Source: Prosthecobacter algae (lineage in GTDB: Bacteria; Verrucomicrobiota; Verrucomicrobiia; Verrucomicrobiales; Verrucomicrobiaceae). From it: 64,000 nucleotides of DNA. The stretch spans positions 1-64,000 of the forward strand of contig NZ_BAABIA010000006.1 of assembly GCF_039542385.1 (NCBI RefSeq), in the 5' to 3' direction. Shown here piece by piece: positions 26,038 to 34,641 of this stretch (positions within the stretch are counted from its first letter, which is position 1; every line of letters starts with the position of its first letter). A program made the position numbers and the translations under genes. The notes under the pieces were generated by a model. It was not told the DNA's origin and made no database searches. It was given only the letters and a program-made list of their open reading frames with translations.

Positions 26038-26496
26038 TCAACCACCGTAGAAGCTGGCGATCTTCTCATTCACGGAGCGAAGTCGACGGGCGATGGTCTT
26101 GCCCACGCCGATGAGCAGCCAGGCCGCCGGGCGAGGATACTCATTGATGTAGGCCTCCAGGCTTTTGGAATCAATGTGCCACACTTGGCTGAAATCCACC
26201 GCCGTCACCGTGGCGCTGGCCGCAGAGGGATCGAGCAGGTTGATCTCGCCCACGGTTTCACCGGATTGCACGCTGCCCAGCAGCACCTTGTGCCCGCCGC
26301 GCATGGCGGTGGCGTGAAGCTTGCCTGAAATGATGTAGTAAAGACCCGTCTGGGCCATGCCTTCCTCGATCAGATGCTGGCCTGGCTGGACCGGGCGAAA
26401 AACGCCGTAGCCGCTGAGGATGTCACGATCATCGTCACCAAGAGGTTCAAGAATTCCGACAGGAGGAAGTTGGGGGGAAGAGAAATCAGCGCTCAT
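26038..26496 (-). CDS. Cyclic-nucleotide-binding-domain protein (no DNA-binding domain)
   Basis: 152 residues, a single CRP-type beta barrel. It shows VQPGQHLIEEGMAQTGLYYIISGKL and LLGSVQSGETVGEINLLDPSAASATVTAV, the phosphate-binding cassette region (GEINLLDPSAASATV in place of the GE-x6-RAA cassette). There is no helix-turn-helix after the C-terminal helix, so this is a sensor or docking protein rather than a CRP regulator. The cassette arginine of true cAMP binders is not obvious, so ligand binding is uncertain. Its 3' end faces the terminator at 25970. Confidence 0.8.
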   Translation of the reverse strand: MSADFSSPQLPPVGILEPLGDDDRDILSGYGVFRPVQPGQHLIEEGMAQTGLYYIISGKLHATAMRGGHKVLLGSVQSGETVGEINLLDPSAASATVTAVDFSQVWHIDSKSLEAYINEYPRPAAWLLIGVGKTIARRLRSVNEKIASFYGG

Positions 26497-26734
26497 TTTT
26501 CAGGAGAATTTGATTTTTTAGGGGGTGAAATCCCGAATGGCAAGCCTGCGGAATCAGAAAGCATGAATTCGACGACAGAAAGTGACGATAGGACTGCAAA
26601 TGGCAGGCGTAGAATTACCACTGGCGCGCTTACTTCGATTCTCTGGCCCCTCGCATCTAAATTTTGCTGGATTTCCCAGGTGACTCGTTCAGAATCGCCC
26701 CTCCTTACCCATACGCCAACTCAGTACAACCAAC

Positions 26735-27250
26735 ATGTCCGATCAAAACTCCTCCTGCTGCCGCCGCCTCGACCTCGCTTTCGCCAACCTGATCACACGT
26801 CTCTGGGTGGCGCTTCGCCTGTTCATGGCCGGTGTGGACAAGTTCCGTTCCGGTGATGGTGCTGCGGCAACCTTCAATGCAGGCAACTATCAGACCAAGA
26901 CGGACCAGATCGCCAAGCTGATGACGGACAACAGCATGCTGCCTTCTTTCCTTCCTGCCTCCGCCATTGAAGCCTACGCTCACAGCGTCGGTTACATGCT
27001 CCTCGCCGTCGGCGTCTGGGTGGCCATCGGCCTGTTCAGCGAATTCGCCCTCGTTGCTGCTGGTTTTGCCTTCCTGTCCCTTGGCTTCGGCCTTGCTGCC
27101 CTGCCGGACGACATGGAACTGACCGCCAACATCGGCGTCGGCATCCTGCTCACCGCTTTCGCCCTCTACACCAATAAGAGTGGCTACCTGTCCCTTGATG
27201 GCATCTTCGGCCGTGGCCGTGCTAAAAAGGCTGCCAGCACCGAAGGCTGA
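26735..27250 (+). CDS. DoxX-like small membrane protein
   Basis: 171 residues with four hydrophobic stretches: LITRLWVALRLFMAGVDKF, YMLLAVGVWVAIGLFSEF, a third in LVAAGFAFLSLGFGLAAL, and a fourth in IGVGILLTAFALYT. The start follows a Cys pair (NSSCCRR). The first helix with R-x3-G-x2-K-F is typical of the DoxX group of membrane proteins, some of which act in sulfur or redox chemistry; function here is unknown. It is followed 32 bases later by the exported oxidoreductase gene on the same strand. Confidence 0.65.
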   Translation: MSDQNSSCCRRLDLAFANLITRLWVALRLFMAGVDKFRSGDGAAATFNAGNYQTKTDQIAKLMTDNSMLPSFLPASAIEAYAHSVGYMLLAVGVWVAIGLFSEFALVAAGFAFLSLGFGLAALPDDMELTANIGVGILLTAFALYTNKSGYLSLDGIFGRGRAKKAASTEG

Positions 27251-27282
27251 TTGCCGCTGCGCAACGTAAATTACGTGAAGCT

Positions 27283-28770
27283 ATGAGCACGACTCCTTCC
27301 CCTACCCCCAAGCCCAGCGGGCTGTCCAAGTTCATTGACCGCCGCTCCTTCCTGCGCACCAGCGCCGTCAGCGGCGCTGGGTTGTACCTCGCCACCAGCA
27401 AAGGTGCCATCGCCCAGGGCACTGAAACCGGGCGCAAAATCAAGTGTGCCCTCGTCGGTTGCGGTGCCCAGGGCGACCGCCTTCGCGCGGCCGCTTCCCA
27501 GCTCCCCACCGGCATCCAGTGGGTGGCCGTCTCCGACATTCGTGAGGACAAGCGCCGCGTCATGGCCCGCTACATGGAGCTTCAAAACAAGCACCAGGTG
27601 GACGGCCCAGTCGCCCAGTTTGAAACCATCGAGGAGATGCTCGACAAGCAGGCCGATATCGAAGCGGTCTTCATCGCGACCCCCGACTTCCTGCACGCAC
27701 CGTTTTCCCGCCTGGCACTGTCCAAAGGCAAGTCGGTGTATTGCGAAAAGATGATGTCCAACACCATCGAAGGTGCTCGCGACATGGTGAAGGCTGGCCG
27801 TGAATTCAACGGCATCTTCCAGATCGGTCACCAGCGCCATTCCAATCCCCGCTACGTCCACCTTCGCGAAAAGATCATCAAGAATGACCTGCTCGGTCGC
27901 GTGACCCATTGCTATGGCCAGTGGAACCGTGGCGTGTCCGCCAGCACCCCGCTGGGCGCACCCAAAAAGAATCCTGTCTCTCCAGAACTGCTGGCCCGCT
28001 ACGGCTACGGCAGCATGGAGGAGTTCCTGAACTGGCGCTGGTTTGCCAAATACGGCGGCGGTCCCATCTCCGATCTCGGTGCCCACCAGATTGACATGTT
28101 CAACTGGATGTATGAGACCACCCCGGTCTCCCTCTACGCCGCTGGTGGTGTTGATTATTATGATGGCACCCCCGGCCCGGACGGTGCCGCAAAGGCGAAG
28201 TTCGAGCTGCCGGATAACGTCATGTGTCTTTATGAGTACAAGCTGCCTTCCGGCACGATGCGCGCCTACTATCAGGTGCTCACCACCACTGGCAGCCAGG
28301 GCTACTATGAGAAGCACATGGGCGTGGCAGGCTCCGCCATCATCTCCGAAAGCCCCACCTCCAACCAGGTCTATGCCGAACCCGGCCAGGACTGGACGAA
28401 GTGGACCACCGGTGACAACCCCATCCTGGTCAAAGCCCCGGACAACATCAAAAACAAGTTCTGGGAGCACAACCGCTCCTGGACTAAGCCTGCACCGAAG
28501 TCCTACGCCGTCTCCGGCGTAGCCAAGGCCGTGGCCGATGCCCGTGAATCCAAGGCTCTCGACCCCTGGGAAATTCCGGTCACCCTCAGCGTTTACCCGC
28601 ACACTCCTCACGTCGCCAACTTCATCGAAGCGGTGCAGATGAAGAAGCCAGAGCATCTCACCTGCAATGTCATGGATGCCTTCAAGTCCTGCGTGACAGT
28701 GCTGAAAGCCTACGACTGCTTGCAGACCGGCCAGAAGTACACCTTCACCCCCGCCGACTTCGAAGTCTGA
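27283..28770 (+). CDS. Tat-exported Gfo/Idh/MocA-family oxidoreductase
   Basis: 495 residues. The leader has the twin-arginine motif RRSFLRT (20-26), followed by a hydrophobic patch and an AQG-type cleavage region, so the folded enzyme is sent to the periplasm. The mature part opens with a Rossmann strand CALVGCGAQGDRLRAAA, then VFIATPDFLHAPF, the SVYCEKMMSNTIEGARDMV lysine loop, and QIGHQRHSNPRYVHLREKI. Family members use NAD(P) on sugars, inositols or glycosides. Planctomycetes and Verrucomicrobia carry many such exported copies, usually near polysaccharide-degradation genes. The substrate is unknown. No codon oddity. Confidence 0.88.
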   Translation: MSTTPSPTPKPSGLSKFIDRRSFLRTSAVSGAGLYLATSKGAIAQGTETGRKIKCALVGCGAQGDRLRAAASQLPTGIQWVAVSDIREDKRRVMARYMELQNKHQVDGPVAQFETIEEMLDKQADIEAVFIATPDFLHAPFSRLALSKGKSVYCEKMMSNTIEGARDMVKAGREFNGIFQIGHQRHSNPRYVHLREKIIKNDLLGRVTHCYGQWNRGVSASTPLGAPKKNPVSPELLARYGYGSMEEFLNWRWFAKYGGGPISDLGAHQIDMFNWMYETTPVSLYAAGGVDYYDGTPGPDGAAKAKFELPDNVMCLYEYKLPSGTMRAYYQVLTTTGSQGYYEKHMGVAGSAIISESPTSNQVYAEPGQDWTKWTTGDNPILVKAPDNIKNKFWEHNRSWTKPAPKSYAVSGVAKAVADARESKALDPWEIPVTLSVYPHTPHVANFIEAVQMKKPEHLTCNVMDAFKSCVTVLKAYDCLQTGQKYTFTPADFEV

Positions 28771-28784
28771 TCATCGAATTGAAC

Positions 28785-28864
28785 GAGGGAACGGAATCCA
28801 GTGCCTAAAAGACTCAAGCCATCACCCGCTTGCTTCCATTTGCACTTTTCTGTTCCCTCTTTTT
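28785..28864 (+). terminator. Possible large-loop terminator after the Gfo/Idh gene
   Basis: GAGGGAACGGAA (28785-28796) pairs, with one G-U wobble, with TTCTGTTCCCTC (28848-28859), and five T residues follow. The loop of 51 bases is long for a terminator, so this is tentative. It lies between the exported oxidoreductase and the small discoidin-like gene. Confidence 0.4.
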
Positions 28865-28935
28865 AATATTCCGCCGTTCTTACCGTCTAAGACGACAGGC
28901 CAAACCGAGGCCGATCCAACCAACGATTCCCCCAC

Positions 28936-29598
28936 ATGAAACACACGACCCTCGCCCTCGCTGCCATCGCAGCCCTCAGCACTTCTGTCTCCGCTCAGGA
29001 AATGGAAGAGATCAAAATCGAATTCCCAAAACCGATGTTCATCGGCACTCCGGTCCCGGCCAAACTGCCGAACCTCGAGCAGCCTGATCCATCCAAGATC
29101 ATCAAGTCCTTCCAGGCCCCTAAAGGCACGGTCAATCTGGCCAAGGACAAGGAAGTGACTTCCAGCGATCCGGCCCCGATCATCGGTGAGCTCACCCTCG
29201 TGACCGATGGCGATGCCGACGGTTCCGACGGCTGCTTCGTCGAACTCGCCCCTGGTCCTCAGTGGGTGCAGATCGACCTCGGTGCTCCGACCTCGATCAA
29301 CAAGATCGCCACCTGGCACTACCATAAGCAGGCTCAGGCCTATGTGGACGTGGTCATTCAGGTTTCCGACGACAAAGAGTTCAAGACCGGTGTCACCACC
29401 CTCTTCAACTCTGACCATGACGACACCCTGAAGATGGGCGCCGGTGCAGATCCTGCTTACATCGAAACCAACCATGGTCGCGTGATCGATGGCAAAAACA
29501 CCAAGGCCCAGTACGTCCGCCTTTACAGCAATGGCAACACCTCCAACGAGATGAACCACTACTGCGAAGTCGCCGTGTATGGCGTTCCTGGGAAGTAA
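28936..29598 (+). CDS. Secreted discoidin-like (F5/8 type C) protein
   Basis: 220 residues. A Sec signal (KHTTLALAAIAALSTSVSAQ) ends near residue 21. The rest looks like a single galactose-binding beta-sandwich: VNLAKDKEVTSSDPAP, VTDGDADGSDGCFVELAPGPQWVQIDLG, INKIATWHYHKQAQAYVDVVIQVSDD and YVRLYSNGNTSNEMNHYCEVAVYG follow the order of discoidin-domain strands. Ligand unknown; a carbohydrate is the usual guess. A strong terminator stands 25 bases after the stop. It is downstream of the exported oxidoreductase but may have its own promoter because of the gap. Confidence 0.72.
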   Translation: MKHTTLALAAIAALSTSVSAQEMEEIKIEFPKPMFIGTPVPAKLPNLEQPDPSKIIKSFQAPKGTVNLAKDKEVTSSDPAPIIGELTLVTDGDADGSDGCFVELAPGPQWVQIDLGAPTSINKIATWHYHKQAQAYVDVVIQVSDDKEFKTGVTTLFNSDHDDTLKMGAGADPAYIETNHGRVIDGKNTKAQYVRLYSNGNTSNEMNHYCEVAVYGVPGK

Positions 29599-29623
29599 GC
29601 CAGTCCGACAGCTTTAATGAAAG

Positions 29624-29654
29624 CCGCCGCCAGAGTGATCTGGCGGCGGTTTTT
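29624..29654 (+). terminator. Rho-independent terminator
   Basis: Perfect 10-bp stem CCGCCGCCAG / CTGGCGGCGG (29624-29633, 29640-29649), a 6-base loop and a run of five T. It ends the discoidin-like gene's transcript. Confidence 0.94.
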
Positions 29655-29731
29655 ATTTTGGCGGGATCTGCCTCATGAAAAATGAGTCCCTTTGCCCTGC
29701 CATTCCGTCTTGCTTTTGCCTGCCCCATGCC

Positions 29732-29912
29732 CGCTTATTAGACTGGTTTCCAAAAAGATTGTCCGATTGAAAAGGCGGGCGCGGTGGGATGAGTGGCAAG
29801 GCAGGAGCGCAGGCTGCTATCTTCATGATAACAGCCAAGCGAATAACGCCGCCAATCGTCCCACCCCGCCGCCGCTTTTCGGACAAGATTTTTGGAAACC
29901 GGTCTAAAAGCG
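29732..29912. repeat. 181-bp imperfect inverted repeat, MITE-like
   Basis: The left arm from 29732 (CGCTTATTAGACTGGTTTCC) and the reverse complement of the right arm ending at 29912 (CGCTTTTAGACCGGTTTCC) run alongside each other for about 60 bases with small gaps and mismatches. The rest of the arms share CAAAAA, TTGTCCGA, AAAAGGCGG/AAAAGCGGC and GTGGGA. A second small inverted repeat sits near the centre (GCTGCTATC / GATAACAGC, about 29814-29835). No coding frame is convincing. The 417-base gap 29599-30015 holds this element, the terminator before it and about 100 featureless bases before the next start. Target-site duplications are not clear. Confidence 0.72.
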
Positions 29913-30015
29913 TGGCCAGCCGTCGGCCATTCAGGAAAAGATCGTCATCAGGTATTGGACAGTGCCTTGACGTACTTGATCCAGCTTCCATCTTGCAGCC
30001 TGCTTTTCTTCCCTC

Positions 30016-31248
30016 ATGCCGACCATTCCAATCCTGATGCCCCAGTTGGGCGAGTCCATTGCCGAGGCCACCATCGTTCGCATTTTGATCGAACCAGGCC
30101 AGCAGATCGATGCCGGCACGGACATCTTTGAGGTGGAAACGAACAAGGCCACCATGGCTGTCAGCAGCCCCTGTGCAGGCCATGTTTCGGCCATCACTGC
30201 CCAGGTGCAGAAAAGCTACGCCGTGGGCTCCAATCTTGCCTCCTTCGATGTTTCGGATGAAGACGCCCTTTCCATGGGGTTCACCGAATCCCCAGCCCCT
30301 GCACAATCGGCCCCGCCCAACAGCATGCCGAGCGCAGATTCGCTGCACTTCCAGTTCAACGAAGAGGACAACATCACCGGTTATCAGCCAAAGGTCGAGC
30401 CCGTCGTCGGGGGTGCCCTGCCCGTGCCCGCCGGGGCCACAGGGGCCAGCTACATCTCGCCACGGATGCGCGCCCGCATGAATGAACTGGGCCTGAATGC
30501 CTCCGACCTCGCAGGCATCGCCGGTACGGGTGCTGGTGGCCGCGTCACCGTCGAAGACTTTGAAAACTTCCTGCGCGGCCTGGAGCAGCACCGCCTCACT
30601 CCGGCTTCGCCCATGCGCATCGCAGTGGCGGATTCCATGCGCCGCAGTTGGAGCCGCCCCCTAGCCACGGTGGGCAGCCCAGTGATTCTCGACGCCATCC
30701 TCTCTCACCGCAAACGCACCAACCCAAAGCCGGGTCCCGCGCTGTACATCATCCGTGCCCTGGCGCTCGCCCTGGCGGAAAACACGGCCGTCGCCGGCCG
30801 TCTCATCGGCAGCCGCATCGTGCACCCGCGTGCCATTGACATCGGCTTTGCTGTGGAGGTGGATGATGGGGTGCTTGTCCCCGTTCTGCGCGAGGTGGAA
30901 AAGACCCCGCTGGTGCAATTGGTGCCCACATATAATAAGCTGGTGGAGCAGGCCCGCGCCCGCCGCCTGCCCATGGATGTCAACCGTCCTGGCATCGCCA
31001 CCGTGACGAACTTCGGCACCTTCGGCATCGTCTGGGCCACCCCCATTCCCCTGCCCGAACAGAATCTCGTACTCGGCCTCGGTGCTGGCAGCAAGGTGCC
31101 ACGCTGGAGCGAGGAGGTGAAGCAGTTCATCCCCGTCACTGAGGCGGAGCTGACCCTCAGCTTTGACCACCGCATCCTCGATGGTGGCGGTGCAGGCCGC
31201 CTGCTGGCACGCGTGGCCCAGCTCCTCCAGGAACCTGAGAAGCTGTGA
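30016..31248 (+). CDS. Lipoyl-dependent 2-oxo-acid dehydrogenase E2 acyltransferase (orphan)
   Basis: 410 residues with the three E2 parts in order. The lipoyl domain has PILMPQLGESIAEATIVR and the lipoyl lysine in EVETNKATM (K44). The E3-binding peripheral domain is YISPRMRARMNELGLNA and GTGAGGRVTVEDF near 150-190. The catalytic core ends in SFDHRILDGGGAGRLLARV with the DHR-x2-DG active-site histidine and aspartate. E2 passes an acyl group from lipoyl to CoA. The core is fairly complete, but no E1 or E3 gene is in the neighbourhood. Either the partners are elsewhere or the protein serves another acyl transfer. Confidence 0.85.
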   Translation: MPTIPILMPQLGESIAEATIVRILIEPGQQIDAGTDIFEVETNKATMAVSSPCAGHVSAITAQVQKSYAVGSNLASFDVSDEDALSMGFTESPAPAQSAPPNSMPSADSLHFQFNEEDNITGYQPKVEPVVGGALPVPAGATGASYISPRMRARMNELGLNASDLAGIAGTGAGGRVTVEDFENFLRGLEQHRLTPASPMRIAVADSMRRSWSRPLATVGSPVILDAILSHRKRTNPKPGPALYIIRALALALAENTAVAGRLIGSRIVHPRAIDIGFAVEVDDGVLVPVLREVEKTPLVQLVPTYNKLVEQARARRLPMDVNRPGIATVTNFGTFGIVWATPIPLPEQNLVLGLGAGSKVPRWSEEVKQFIPVTEAELTLSFDHRILDGGGAGRLLARVAQLLQEPEKL

Positions 31249-31284
31249 GTTGCATCCGCCGCAAGCCATCCTATTCTGCCCTTC

Positions 31285-31902
31285 ATGAAGTCTGATTCCC
31301 GTGCTCCTGCCCCCCTTCTTTGGGTGCCCCTGCTGCTTGTCCTGCTCGCCCTCGGCCTGAAATGGATGAAGCTGAATTCGGACGGCATGAGCCTGCTGCC
31401 AAATTTCTCCCCCTGGATGGCCCTCGCCTTCACCGGCACGCTGGTCTTCCCGCGCGGCACCATCCCCTGGTGGGCTTGGCCGCTGATGCTGGTGGGCATC
31501 GACTTCGCCGCCATGGGCGGACAGTTCCTGGCCATGGGTGCAGGCCATCCTGAAGTTTACCTCATGTATGTCCTTTACGGAGTGGCGGCCTGGGCTGCCA
31601 ACCAGATGCGGGGTCAGGCCGGTATCCTCCAGACCTTGCTGGGTGCCACCGCCTGCAGCCTGGTCTTTTACGTCGTCACCAATGTCCTGTCCTGGTGGAC
31701 GATGCATGAGTACAGCAAGAGCCTTGAGGGCCTTGTCCAGGCACTGACGACCGGCCTTCCTGGTTTCCCGCCCACCTGGGTCTTTCTGCGCAATTCCCTG
31801 CTGAGTGATCTGGGCTTCAGCGCCCTGCTCCTGATCGCCTTCAATGCCGAGGCCAAGGTGCGCTCGGCCCCGACCCTTCGCTGGGCCACAGTTGCTGCCT
31901 AA
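31285..31902 (+). CDS. Integral membrane protein, DUF6580-like
   Basis: 205 residues with five or six membrane helices. The stretch LLPNFSPWMALAFTGTLVFP resembles the N-F-S-P-x2-A-L-A signature of the DUF6580 family of small membrane proteins, whose role is not known. It begins 37 bases after the E2 gene on the same strand and ends 10 bases before the convergent ABC gene. No signal peptide beyond the first helix is seen. Confidence 0.65.
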   Translation: MKSDSRAPAPLLWVPLLLVLLALGLKWMKLNSDGMSLLPNFSPWMALAFTGTLVFPRGTIPWWAWPLMLVGIDFAAMGGQFLAMGAGHPEVYLMYVLYGVAAWAANQMRGQAGILQTLLGATACSLVFYVVTNVLSWWTMHEYSKSLEGLVQALTTGLPGFPPTWVFLRNSLLSDLGFSALLLIAFNAEAKVRSAPTLRWATVAA

Positions 31903-31911
31903 CGCACAGCT

Positions 31912-32667
31912 TTACTGGTGAAACCCATGCCGGAGATTTTCCGGCAGCGGATGACTGGCATCAATGTCGTGAACTTCCACGATCCGCCCATCGTCCATGG
32001 AGGCGATGCGGTTAGCGTGAGGAAAAATGCGGTTGTCGTGCGTGACGATCAGGACCGCACGCTCCGGGCTGCGCGCCACGTTTTCGAACAGCTCCATCAC
32101 GAGCTGCCCGTTCTTCGCATCCAGCGCGGCCGTCGGCTCATCGCAGATGATCAGGCGCGGCTCATGCACCAGGGCGCGGGCGATGGCCACACGCTGCTGC
32201 TGACCACCTGAAAGTTGGTTAGGCCGGCTCTTGGCCCGATCTCCCAGGCCGACCAGCGCCAGCACCTCACGCGCCCTTTTTTCCGCCACGCCGGATCGCA
32301 CGCCCCGGATGAGCAAAGGCACGCTGACGTTTTCTGCCAGGCTGAGCGTGGGGATGAGATTGAAGGCCTGGAAAATGAAGCCGATGTTTTGGGCGCGGAA
32401 GCGGGTGATGGAACCGCTGGTCATCTTTTGCAGATCCTGCCCTAGCACGTTCAGTTCCTGAGTCGTGGCATCGGGCTTCAATGTGCCGGCAAGGATGCTG
32501 ATGAGGGTCGTTTTGCCACAGCCTGAGGGACCTATGAGCATGGTGATGTCCCCTTGCCTCACGTCCATGTCTACATCCTTCAGCACGTGCAGGCGCGAGG
32601 CCCCGTCGCCAAAGGACTTGTTCAATCCGCGCACCCGGGCGGCATATGGGGCAACAACTTCAGACAT
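31912..32667 (-). CDS. ABC transporter ATP-binding protein, LolD/MacB type
   Basis: 251 residues from ATG 32667; an earlier in-frame start at 32715 would overlap the permease gene and was rejected. Walker A is GPSGCGKTT, the signature LSGGQQQRVAIARAL, Walker B LIICDEPTAALD, and the switch histidine lies in VLIVTHDNRIFP. The T-A-A-L-D and the insertion-free layout match the LolD/MacB/FtsE ATPases that work with FtsX-type permeases in mechanotransmission rather than ordinary import. It begins two bases after the permease stop, so the pair is one unit. Confidence 0.88.
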   Translation of the reverse strand: MSEVVAPYAARVRGLNKSFGDGASRLHVLKDVDMDVRQGDITMLIGPSGCGKTTLISILAGTLKPDATTQELNVLGQDLQKMTSGSITRFRAQNIGFIFQAFNLIPTLSLAENVSVPLLIRGVRSGVAEKRAREVLALVGLGDRAKSRPNQLSGGQQQRVAIARALVHEPRLIICDEPTAALDAKNGQLVMELFENVARSPERAVLIVTHDNRIFPHANRIASMDDGRIVEVHDIDASHPLPENLRHGFHQ

Positions 32668-32669
32668 GA

Positions 32670-33857
32670 TCAGCCACGGAAAACCATTGCCGGTTCCAGC
32701 CTCGCGACACGCCAAATGCCGAGGAGCGCGGACAGCATGCAGATGACGACAATGACTCCCAGCACGACAGGTGGCACGGCCTCAGGCATGTAGAAAGGTG
32801 GCTGTTCATTGGCCAGGGCTCCTTTGGCAAACCCGGCCGTGAAGAACATCCCAATGCCGTAACCGATGAGGCCCACCGTGATTGCCTGCGTGAGCAGCAT
32901 CATGCACAAAGTCCAGGTGGAGGCCCCCATGGCTTTCAGCGCGCCCAAATGCTTCATGTTCTCCAGAACGAAGGAGTAAAAGGTCTGGCAGGAAATGGCG
33001 GTTCCCACGATGAATCCCACCACCACCGTAATGCCAAAGCTAATGGGGATACCGGTATTGCGAATGTACCAGGCCACCGTTGTCGTATTGAAATCCTGAA
33101 TGGCAGGCGGCTTTTCAGCGGTGAAGTCGTTCCAGTTAAAACCTTTGTTCAGGTACCCCTTCAGCCCTGTTTCACGCTCAATGTCAGCCACGCACTGAGC
33201 TTCGCTGATGCCTTCACGCGGGGCGGCAATCACGGCAGAGAGCATCTTGCGCTGAGGTGGCGTGTATTGCAGCGCGCGCTCGTAGGTCGTCCACACATAC
33301 GGGCCGCCGGAGAAGTTTTGCATGGTATCCGCAATGCCCACCACGCGGGCCTCCTGGTCATTGATCTCAAAAATGTCGCCCAGCTTCACCTTGCCCCCCT
33401 TCTCTTTCGAGAGCCGGTTCACCCCGAGGTCATCAATAATCACAGCATGAGGCAGGCGAAGGTCTTCTAGCCGACCTTCCAGCAACTTCACCGGTGCCCC
33501 CGCCAGTGTGGTGGCATCGATGCCAATGAGTTGGATGATCTTAAAATTGCCGTTCTCCAGGCGCACGCGCTGGATGCCGGAATAGAGCGGTGAAGCCCAC
33601 GCCACGCTATCCACACTGCGCACCCGGGCCACATCGGTATCCAGCAGGGGGTTGGTTTCATTCACCTGCTCCACCCTGCCCTCCACCACCCAGATGGGTG
33701 CGGGCACGTTTTTCAGGGTCGCTGTGGTCCAGCTCATCAGGCCGCAAAAAACCGCCGTCTGCTGCGCCATCAGAAAGGTGGCAAACACCAGGCCAGCCAC
33801 CAGCATGAGGTACTTGCCAGTGTCACCAAACAGCATTTTGAGGGCGAGACGCAGCAT
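32670..33857 (-). CDS. ABC transporter permease, FtsX/MacB family
   Basis: 395 residues. One N-terminal helix (YLMLVAGLVFATFLMAQQ) is followed by a periplasmic domain of about 240 residues, then three C-terminal helices (GITVVVGFIVGTAISCQTFY, LLTQAITVGLIGYGIGM, VVLGVIVVICMLSALLG), the FtsX four-helix layout with MacB-type ending RLEPAMVFRG. It pairs with the LolD/MacB-like ATPase. The periplasmic domain's partner is not known. This resembles DevC/MacB more than LolC/E, since only one permease is present and no adaptor gene lies beside it. Confidence 0.85.
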   Translation of the reverse strand: MLRLALKMLFGDTGKYLMLVAGLVFATFLMAQQTAVFCGLMSWTTATLKNVPAPIWVVEGRVEQVNETNPLLDTDVARVRSVDSVAWASPLYSGIQRVRLENGNFKIIQLIGIDATTLAGAPVKLLEGRLEDLRLPHAVIIDDLGVNRLSKEKGGKVKLGDIFEINDQEARVVGIADTMQNFSGGPYVWTTYERALQYTPPQRKMLSAVIAAPREGISEAQCVADIERETGLKGYLNKGFNWNDFTAEKPPAIQDFNTTTVAWYIRNTGIPISFGITVVVGFIVGTAISCQTFYSFVLENMKHLGALKAMGASTWTLCMMLLTQAITVGLIGYGIGMFFTAGFAKGALANEQPPFYMPEAVPPVVLGVIVVICMLSALLGIWRVARLEPAMVFRG

Positions 33858-33979
33858 CGGGGGATGACGTGAACGGAATGGACTTCAAGACGGACGGGAG
33901 CGCCCAGAGGAAAGTCCCATCACTTACGTCTCTACGGCAACGGAAGAACAGAGAAACCTGCGGCTGCGCGTGCGGTGGA

Positions 33980-34411
33980 TCAGGAACGACCGCCGAACAG
34001 GCCGCCCAGACCGCTTTTCATCACGCCGGTCAGGACATCCTGCAGCTTTTCAGCGGAGGGATGCGTGTCCTCAATGCTGCCATTCGGGGTCAGCCGATCA
34101 ATGATCTGCGGGAGGAACTGCGAGAGCAGCGGCAGCACCATCTTCGCATCAAAGCCCAGCTTGCCAGCGAGATCCTTGATCGCATCGCTGCCCAGGGCCG
34201 CCTCCAGTTGGGCAGGCTGCACGGGTTGGTTCTCGTCTTTGGAGACCCAGGAAGCAAAGGTATCCCCCAGGCCAGCCTGCTGAAATTGCTGCATCAGCCC
34301 GCCCAGACCACCGGCCTGGTTAAGCAACCCGGTGAGCATGTCGCCCTGCTTGCTGCTGCCTCCGAAAATACCGCCCAATGCCTGCTTGGCCAAAGAATCA
34401 AAAAGTCCCAT
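33980..34411 (-). CDS. YidB-like (DUF937-type) protein
   Basis: 143 residues from ATG 34411; a GTG six bases upstream is also in frame. A short amphipathic start MGLFDSLAKQALGGIFGG is typical of YidB. The core has QLEAALGSDAIKDLAGKLGFDAKMVLPLLSQFLPQIIDRLTPNG, followed by a glycine-rich tail GLGGLFGGRS. This matches the YidB/DUF937 family of soluble proteins with unknown function, predicted to be alpha-helical and possibly self-assembling. It stands 121 bases before the permease gene, with no strong terminator between, so co-transcription is possible. Confidence 0.75.
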   Translation of the reverse strand: MGLFDSLAKQALGGIFGGSSKQGDMLTGLLNQAGGLGGLMQQFQQAGLGDTFASWVSKDENQPVQPAQLEAALGSDAIKDLAGKLGFDAKMVLPLLSQFLPQIIDRLTPNGSIEDTHPSAEKLQDVLTGVMKSGLGGLFGGRS

Positions 34412-34609
34412 AGGCACTCAGAATGACGGGGAGAATGCGGTAAGTCAAACAGGAGTCACTGGAGGAGTTAAGCTGGGATCTCAACCCCAGAGAAACGAAT
34501 CGGCCAGGACCTTGCCGAACAAGAATGAATCTCCATTCGCAACATTGGATCCAACGAAAAATAACCTTCTGGAGGTCTTTTGAAAAATGCCCGCTCACGG
34601 AATGAAACA

Positions 34610-34641
34610 GGTGCACCAAGCTTGTTTAGCTTTGGTGCACC
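34610..34641 (-). repeat. Hairpin overlapping the 3' end of tRNA-Arg
   Basis: GGTGCACCAAGC (34610-34621) and GCTTTGGTGCACC (34629-34641) form an inverted repeat with a 7-base loop, one base bulged. The right arm contains the acceptor-strand and CCA end of the tRNA. Because GGTGCACC is self-complementary, the tRNA 3' end appears twice, as direct and as inverted repeat. It may act as a terminator or processing signal of the tRNA transcript; a T-run is weak (TGTTTCATT). Confidence 0.55.

Noticed and set aside
30661-31707. Long minus-strand open frames over the E2 and membrane-protein genes
   Set aside because: The plus-strand E2 has a lipoyl lysine and DHR-x2-DG motif; the minus frames have none.
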